In this document: one piece after another, positions 60,532 through 64,000 of the stretch
How positions within the stretch are numbered: the stretch's first letter is position 1
How the letters are laid out: each line of letters opens with the position of its first letter
Source: Polynucleobacter sp.
GTDB lineage: Bacteria; Pseudomonadota; Gammaproteobacteria; Burkholderiales; Burkholderiaceae_D
NCBI GenBank assembly: GCA_021737945.1
Contig: JAIPCX010000006.1
Location: forward strand, 1-64,000
Direction of reading: 5' to 3'
Length of the DNA: 64,000 nt
Notes under the pieces: model-generated
What the model saw: the letters and a program-made list of their open reading frames with translations, nothing else
The model's database searches: none
What the model was told of the DNA's origin: nothing
Position numbers and translations under genes: made by a program

Positions 60532-60565
60532 TGTTTACTAGTCGACGCTAATGTTAGTTACGCAC

Positions 60566-61795
60566 TTAAGCGTGGGCATGATGACGGCGGTAGCCATCAA
60601 GGAAATGAGCAATGCGGCCAATGGCCACAGAAAGATCATCCACATTGGGCAGGAACACCACACGGAAATGATCGGGGGTTGGACAATTAAATCCTGTGCC
60701 CTGCACAATCAACACGCGTTCTTCTGCTAATAGATCATAGGCAAATTGCTGATCATCTTTGATGGGATACATTTTAGGATCCAGTCGCGGAAACATATAC
60801 AACGCTGATTTTGGTTTGACACACGTAACACCAGGAATATCCGTCAACAATTTATGCGCCATATCACGCTGCTTGAGCAAGCGGCCACCCGGCCCAACTA
60901 AATCATTAATACTCTGGTAGCCACCCAGAGCTGTTTGAATCGCATACTGACCTGGCACATTGGCGCACAATCGCATCGACGCCAACATATTCAAACCTTC
61001 GATGTAGTCCTTGGCGTGTTTCTTTTCACCTGAAACCACCATCCATCCGGCACGATAACCGCAAGAACGATAATTTTTAGAAAGCCCATTAAAGGTAATG
61101 AACAACACATCATCAGCGAGTGAAGCCAGTGATGTATGAGTTTCACCTTCATAGAGCACTTTGTCGTAAATTTCATCTGCAAAAATAATCAGTTGATGTT
61201 GCCGCGCTACCTCAACTAACTGCTGCAATAACTCCACCGGATATAAGGCACCGGTTGGGTTATTCGGATTAATTACAACGATGGCACGCGTATTCGAATT
61301 TATTTTCTTTTTAATGTCGTCGATATCGGGATACCAGTCGGCTTGTTCATCACACATATAGTGAATAGGCTTACCGCCTGACAAACTCACTGCGGCTGTC
61401 CACAAGGGATAATCCGGTGCTGGTACTAACACCTCATCACCTGAGTTGAGCAAGGCATTCATGCCCATGACGATTAGTTCAGACGCGCCATTGCCAAGAT
61501 AAATGTCATCAATCGTTACACCAGTGATTTTCTTTTCTTGGGTGTATTGCATGATCGCTTTGCGAGGGGCGAACAAACCTTTGGAATCTGTATAACCTGC
61601 GGCATTACCCATATTGCGAATCATGTCGCGGACAATCTCGTCCGGCGCATCAAAACCAAATGGCGCAAGGTTGCCAATATTTAGCTTGATGATTTTTTGG
61701 CCTTCTTCTTCCATCTGACGTGCTTTTTCAAGCACAGGTCCACGGATGTCGTAACAAACATCGGCCAGTTTTTTGGATTTTTGGATTGGTTTCAC
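60566..61795 (-). CDS. alaA: Alanine-synthesising aminotransferase AlaA
   Basis: A 409-residue class I aminotransferase, closest by eye to E. coli AlaA (YfbQ). Shared stretches are KLADVCYDIRGPVLEKA, LNIGNLAPFGFDAPDEI, VPAPDYPLWTAAVSLSGGK, INPNNPTGALY, IFADEIYDK, and the PLP-lysine region FNGLSKNYRSCGYRAGW. It makes alanine from pyruvate and glutamate and is usually found upstream of hom in this group. The start at 61795 (MKPIQKSKKLADV) aligns with the E. coli N-terminus. Confidence 0.92.
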   Translation of the reverse strand: MKPIQKSKKLADVCYDIRGPVLEKARQMEEEGQKIIKLNIGNLAPFGFDAPDEIVRDMIRNMGNAAGYTDSKGLFAPRKAIMQYTQEKKITGVTIDDIYLGNGASELIVMGMNALLNSGDEVLVPAPDYPLWTAAVSLSGGKPIHYMCDEQADWYPDIDDIKKKINSNTRAIVVINPNNPTGALYPVELLQQLVEVARQHQLIIFADEIYDKVLYEGETHTSLASLADDVLFITFNGLSKNYRSCGYRAGWMVVSGEKKHAKDYIEGLNMLASMRLCANVPGQYAIQTALGGYQSINDLVGPGGRLLKQRDMAHKLLTDIPGVTCVKPKSALYMFPRLDPKMYPIKDDQQFAYDLLAEERVLIVQGTGFNCPTPDHFRVVFLPNVDDLSVAIGRIAHFLDGYRRHHAHA

Positions 61796-61933
61796 AGCTG
61801 TCGTTCGCCTTGGTTAGCGCGTGCACTCAGTGGGTGTTGCACCGCGATAAAACAAGCATTTTGCCCCAAATTGGCGTGCTTTACCAATGCGAAACCCCTT
61901 AGCTGTGCCGATCGCGATAAAATCGCTCTCACT

Positions 61934-62317
61934 ATGAAGTTGCATTCCACCCAGACCCAGCAATATCAAACCGTTACCGGCTACGAAGATGACTGGATAG
62001 AGATTAATGCCCAGCGTTTTTCCCATAGTTTGGTCGTACTTCCCGAATCGGCCCCGCTGCCTTGGCAAGTCAAGGCCTTCGAGGATTTGCAGCCTTCGGA
62101 TTTCGAGCTGTTGGGGAGTATGAAGCCTGATCTTGTCATTTTGGGTACAGGTCAACGACAGCGGTTTGCCCCAGCTCGGTTGACAGCTCAGTTGATGGCG
62201 CAAAGGGTGGGCGTTGAATGTATGGATAATCAAGCAGCTTGCCGAACTTATAATATTTTGATGGCTGAGGGTAGAAAAGTGGCGCTGGCGGTCATTCTCC
62301 CCGGTCAGCCTGAATAG
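61934..62317 (+). CDS. Mth938/DUF498 domain protein
   Basis: A 127-residue Mth938-like protein: the core reads SMKPDLVILGTGQRQRFAP and GVECMDNQAACRTYNILMAEGRKVALAVI, typical of the family. Family members occur in respiratory complex I assembly factors (NDUFAF3) and in bacteria near bcp or sec genes; the bacterial role is undefined. I start at ATG 61934 since upstream codons overlap the divergent alaA gene. bcp follows after 21 bases and is probably co-transcribed. Confidence 0.85.
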   Translation: MKLHSTQTQQYQTVTGYEDDWIEINAQRFSHSLVVLPESAPLPWQVKAFEDLQPSDFELLGSMKPDLVILGTGQRQRFAPARLTAQLMAQRVGVECMDNQAACRTYNILMAEGRKVALAVILPGQPE

Positions 62318-62338
62318 CAGTTCCACTAGGAGAACGAG

Positions 62339-62815
62339 TTGAGTGAACGTCCGTCCATCCTGAATATGACCGTACCGGATTTTTCCGCCCAAATAACGGG
62401 TACGAAGCCATTTCAGTTATCCCAGTTTCGAGGCAAAAAGCTCGTACTGTTCTTCTATCCGAAAGACAATACGCCAGGCTGCACTACTGAAAGCCTACAG
62501 TTTCGTGAGCTCTATCCCATATTTGAAAAGGCTGGCACCGAGATTATCGGTATCAGCCGAGACAGTATTCGCTCTCATGATGGTTTTAAATCCAAACTGG
62601 AATTACCGTTTGAATTAATCTCTGATGCAGACGAAATGGTCTGCACCATGTTTGATGTCATCGTCATGAAATCTATGTACGGTAAAAAAGTACGCGGCAT
62701 TGAGCGCTCAACATTTGTTATTGACGCTGCCGGTAAAATAGTGAAAGAATGGCGCGGAGTAAAAGTTCCTGGCCATGTTGATGAAGTTCTGGAATTTGTT
62801 CAAAGTTTGGGTTGA
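62339..62815 (+). CDS. bcp: Thioredoxin-dependent peroxiredoxin Bcp
   Basis: A 158-residue BCP/PrxQ peroxiredoxin. The peroxidatic cysteine lies in FYPKDNTPGCTTESLQFR. The usual resolving Cys five residues later is not present (position is Gln/Phe), so resolution may use another Cys or a partner thiol. DAAGKIVKEWRGVKVPGHVDEVL closes the fold. The TTG start at 62339 has AGGAGA about 8 bases upstream. It removes hydrogen and alkyl peroxides. Confidence 0.92.
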   Translation: MSERPSILNMTVPDFSAQITGTKPFQLSQFRGKKLVLFFYPKDNTPGCTTESLQFRELYPIFEKAGTEIIGISRDSIRSHDGFKSKLELPFELISDADEMVCTMFDVIVMKSMYGKKVRGIERSTFVIDAAGKIVKEWRGVKVPGHVDEVLEFVQSLG

Positions 62816-62857
62816 AATAAGATAACCAATTGAATCTCAAAGATTATTCGCGTTCAA

Positions 62858-62911
62858 GGCTGTTTAAGAAAAAGGATATCGTCCTTTTGCTTAAACAGCC
62901 TTTTCTGTTTT
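62858..62911 (+). terminator. Terminator of bcp
   Basis: A long near-perfect stem, GGCTGTTTAAG..AAAAGGA-TATCG-TCCTTTT..CTTAAACAGCC, followed by TTTTCTGTTTTG. It separates bcp from the PhoH gene. Confidence 0.92.
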
Positions 62912-62972
62912 GTTTCCTGCAGTTCGTTCGTTTCCGACATTCCTTTCCCTTTAATTTAAGTTTGAGGTCCTG

Positions 62973-64000
62973 ATGCCCCTGCCTAAAATGCCAAACAAAC
63001 CCGCAGCACTGCTCTCCCCGGTTGATTATCCCAAGGCAGAAAAAGGCAAATCCGTTAAACCAGCAATCGCGCTGGTGACTACATCACCGCCTGTCACACC
63101 ACCTCAAGCACGCACGAAAACTGAAGAACCGATAAAAGATAGTCCGCCAGCACGTCGGTCACGCAGCGATACGAGTACCAAGTCACACACCAGTCGCACA
63201 CCCGGTAAGCGCGGAGTGACTAAACTGTTTGTATTGGACACCAACGTATTAATGCACGATCCAACCTCGCTGTTCCGTTTTGCCGAGCATGATATTTATC
63301 TTCCTATGATCACTCTGGAAGAGCTAGACAATCATAAAAAAGGGATGTCCGAAGTAGCGCGTAATGCGCGTCAAGTATCGCGCTCGCTAGATGCGCTAGT
63401 TGCTGATATTTCTGAGGACACGATTGATTCAGGTATTGCGCTTAATAAGTTAGGCAACAAAGACGCTTCCGGACGTTTATTTTTTCAGACACGACTGGGT
63501 CGCTGGACGCTTCCCGAAGGTCTGCCTGAAGGCAAAGCCGATAATCAAATTCTTGGAGTCGTTCGCGCGCTACAAGAGCAACAGCCTGAGCGCCCTGTGG
63601 TGTTGGTGTCTAAAGACATCAACATGCGCATTAAAGCTCGCGCTTTGGGTTTGCCCGCCGAAGAATATTTCAACGATCACGTACTTGAGGATACCGATCT
63701 TCTGTATTCCGGCATTTTGCCGCTGTCGGATGATTTCTGGAATCGTCACGGCAAAGGTATGGAATCTTGGCAAGAATCGCGTCAAGGCTATAGCAGCACC
63801 TTCTATCGCGTAACAGGTCCGCAAGTTCCCTCCATGTTGGTGAATCAGTTTGTTTACATGGAGCCACGCAATGGCGAGGCTTCATTTTATGGACAGGTAA
63901 CGCAGATCAATGGCAAGACAGCAGTGCTGCGCACGCTGCGCGATTATGGTCATAACAAAAATAATATCTGGGGTATCACCGCGCGCAATCGCGAACAAAA
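62973..64000 (+). CDS. PIN-PhoH family ATPase/RNase (5' part, runs off the window)
   Basis: At least 342 codons, open to the window end. Residues ~1-85 are a Pro/Thr/Lys-rich linker. A PIN domain starts at LFVLDTNVLMHDP (first metal Asp), continues with ITLEELDNHKKG, GKADNQILGVV and VVLVSKDINMRIKA, and then the bridge region seen in YlaK/PhoH2 proteins (SDDFWNRHGK). The PhoH ATPase domain would follow outside the window. GAGG lies about 6 bases before ATG 62973. The pair of domains is thought to work as an RNA-directed helicase-nuclease. Confidence 0.9.
   Translation, partial: MPLPKMPNKPAALLSPVDYPKAEKGKSVKPAIALVTTSPPVTPPQARTKTEEPIKDSPPARRSRSDTSTKSHTSRTPGKRGVTKLFVLDTNVLMHDPTSLFRFAEHDIYLPMITLEELDNHKKGMSEVARNARQVSRSLDALVADISEDTIDSGIALNKLGNKDASGRLFFQTRLGRWTLPEGLPEGKADNQILGVVRALQEQQPERPVVLVSKDINMRIKARALGLPAEEYFNDHVLEDTDLLYSGILPLSDDFWNRHGKGMESWQESRQGYSSTFYRVTGPQVPSMLVNQFVYMEPRNGEASFYGQVTQINGKTAVLRTLRDYGHNKNNIWGITARNREQ

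Overview
The window reads as chromosome of a moderate-GC betaproteobacterium, most likely a member of the Burkholderiales close to Oxalobacteraceae. This is inferred from gene order and protein families, not from a database match. The two strongest clues are the blocks alaA-hom ... thrC-moeA-moaD-moaE ... clpB and yicC | Ser/Thr kinase-PP2C-rph-rdgB-hemW with gmk-rpoZ-spoT beside it. Both arrangements are familiar in that order. Several genes start with TTG behind good ribosome-binding sites.

Layout. 1-5.9 kb: a secreted metallo-beta-lactamase-fold hydrolase, then a tightly coupled five-gene ABC-2 export operon (GldA/GldF/GldG-like, DUF4340-like, HupE/UreJ-like). 6-12.6 kb, minus strand: MmgE/PrpD-like protein, acyl-CoA dehydrogenase, LysR regulator and a DUF1800-DUF1501 pair. 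12.9-19 kb: di-haem cytochrome c peroxidase, a large AsmA-like protein and an HSL-type esterase. 19.2-29.6 kb: a 3044-residue protein built almost entirely of octapeptide repeats with a calcium-binding C-terminal region, divergent from an orphan flagellin. 30-35 kb: a SYLF lipid-binding protein, a SemiSWEET sugar transporter, and a PAP2 phosphatase/GT2-GtrA/GT39 surface-glycan operon. 35.2-46.9 kb: tRNA-Ser and housekeeping genes. 47-54.3 kb: isocitrate lyase, RraA-like protein, ClpB, CrcB, and MoaE-MoaD-MoeA. 54.3-61.8 kb: thrC and hom-alaA, separated by a 3.4-kb insert carrying a sigma-like protein without region 4, a STAS protein, and the type III secretion genes sctD, sctE-like and sctF. 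61.9-64 kb: Mth938-like protein, Bcp peroxiredoxin, and the start of a PIN-PhoH ATPase.

How the parts relate. Most of the window is core metabolism and information processing. Two segments stand out. The first is the octad-repeat giant protein with its divergent lone flagellin, which share an intergenic region holding a perfect 14-bp inverted repeat. The second is the small type III secretion cassette lying inside what is normally a contiguous hom-thrC operon, with thrC apparently rescued by its own promoter. The rest of a type III apparatus, a flagellar cluster, and a type I exporter for the giant protein are all absent from the window and would have to lie elsewhere.

Limits: all family assignments were made by reading motifs. 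No search, structure prediction or base-composition calculation was run.
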